Source: an uncultured Curtobacterium sp. (GTDB lineage: Bacteria > Actinomycetota > Actinomycetes > Actinomycetales > Microbacteriaceae). Taken from it: a DNA stretch of 41,334 bases. Under the pieces are notes generated by a model, which did no database searches, was not told the origin of the DNA, and saw nothing but the letters and a program-made list of their open reading frames with translations. Of this stretch, positions 41,224 to 41,334 are shown one piece after another. The DNA is taken from NCBI GenBank assembly GCA_913778205.1, contig CAJYUW010000030.1, positions 1-41,334 of the forward strand. Reading direction: 5' to 3'. Position 1 is the first letter of the stretch; the number at the start of each line of letters is the position of its first letter. Both the position numbers and the translations under genes were made by a program.

Positions 41224-41334
41224 ATGCGCAAGAGCCTGAAGACCTCGATCACCCTCGCCACGACCGGCGCGCTCGTCCTCGGTGGCGCCGCGTTCGGTGT
41301 GAACGCCGCGCAGGCCTCGACGCCCGCGATCCAC
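41224..41334 (+). CDS. Secreted protein, N-terminal part only (cut by window edge)
   Basis: The first 37 residues show a classical Sec signal peptide: MRKSLKTSITLATTGALVLG, further hydrophobic residues and a cleavage region around VNAAQAST. The mature part is outside the window, so the function is unknown; cell-wall hydrolases and similar exported proteins often look like this. AAAGGA at a good distance supports the ATG. The long foldable leader upstream suggests control at the RNA level. It is divergent from phosphoketolase. Confidence 0.75.
   Translation, partial: MRKSLKTSITLATTGALVLGGAAFGVNAAQASTPAIH

Overview
The window is a very GC-rich (roughly 70%), densely packed stretch of actinobacterial chromosome. 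Codon use, leaderless genes with TANNNT-type -10 boxes six or seven bases from the start codon, a sugar ABC importer without its own ATPase, Ku/LigD end joining and a lactococcin-972-type bacteriocin all fit a Gram-positive member of the Microbacteriaceae. A Curtobacterium-like organism is my best guess; it rests on recall of protein style, not on a search. I see no tRNA, rRNA, insertion sequence, phage, CRISPR array or replication origin.

Layout. 1-3.4 kb: a gamma-glutamyltransferase-family enzyme (minus) and a secreted bulb-lectin/M23 peptidase fusion. 3.4-6.7 kb: a decayed, frameshifted TauE/SafE transporter gene overlapping an AlkD-like DNA repair gene, then an MFS exporter/TetR pair with a visible operator on its -10 box. 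6.7-8.7 kb: a GNAT acetyltransferase, a lipoprotein polysaccharide deacetylase and a DUF6314 protein. 8.6-11.8 kb (minus): a bacteriocin operon of lactococcin-972-like peptide, large membrane protein and ABC ATPase. 11.8-14.3 kb: a pentapeptide-repeat protein, a flavin oxidoreductase of dithiol-oxidase type and a divergent XRE-cupin regulator. 14.3-20.6 kb: a LacI regulator and a divergent operon for sugar binding protein, two permeases and a debranching-type glycosidase, with two abutting operators between them. 20.6-24.2 kb: an MBL-fold hydrolase, a second GNAT and a TetR/MFS efflux operon with a 27-bp operator. 24.2-24.5 kb: a gene-free stretch packed with inverted repeats. 24.5-29.0 kb: a LacI-controlled nucleoside operon (hydrolase, MFS transporter, ribokinase). 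29.0-31.2 kb: a Ppx/GppA phosphatase, a monooxygenase-like membrane protein and a DUF6328-like protein. 31.2-35.8 kb: Ku divergent from an SDR dehydrogenase that overlaps ligD. 35.8-38.4 kb: two very small genes, a sugar phosphate isomerase-like protein and an FAH-family hydrolase. 38.6-41.0 kb: phosphoketolase. The right edge cuts a secreted-protein gene with a long, foldable leader.

How the genes work together. Three carbon-uptake routes are visible: an oligosaccharide route (import plus debranching), a nucleoside route (import, cleavage to base and ribose, phosphorylation of ribose) and phosphoketolase, which could take pentose and hexose phosphates to acetyl phosphate. Each of the first two has its own LacI repressor and paired operators. 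DNA protection appears twice (AlkD-like, and Ku/LigD). Competition and self-protection are represented by the bacteriocin operon and two TetR-controlled efflux pumps. Most genes look like ordinary chromosomal accessory genes; the bacteriocin operon, the NADPH-site-less oxidoreductase, the inverted-repeat cluster at 24.2-24.5 kb and the structured leader at the right edge are the parts that most deserve attention.
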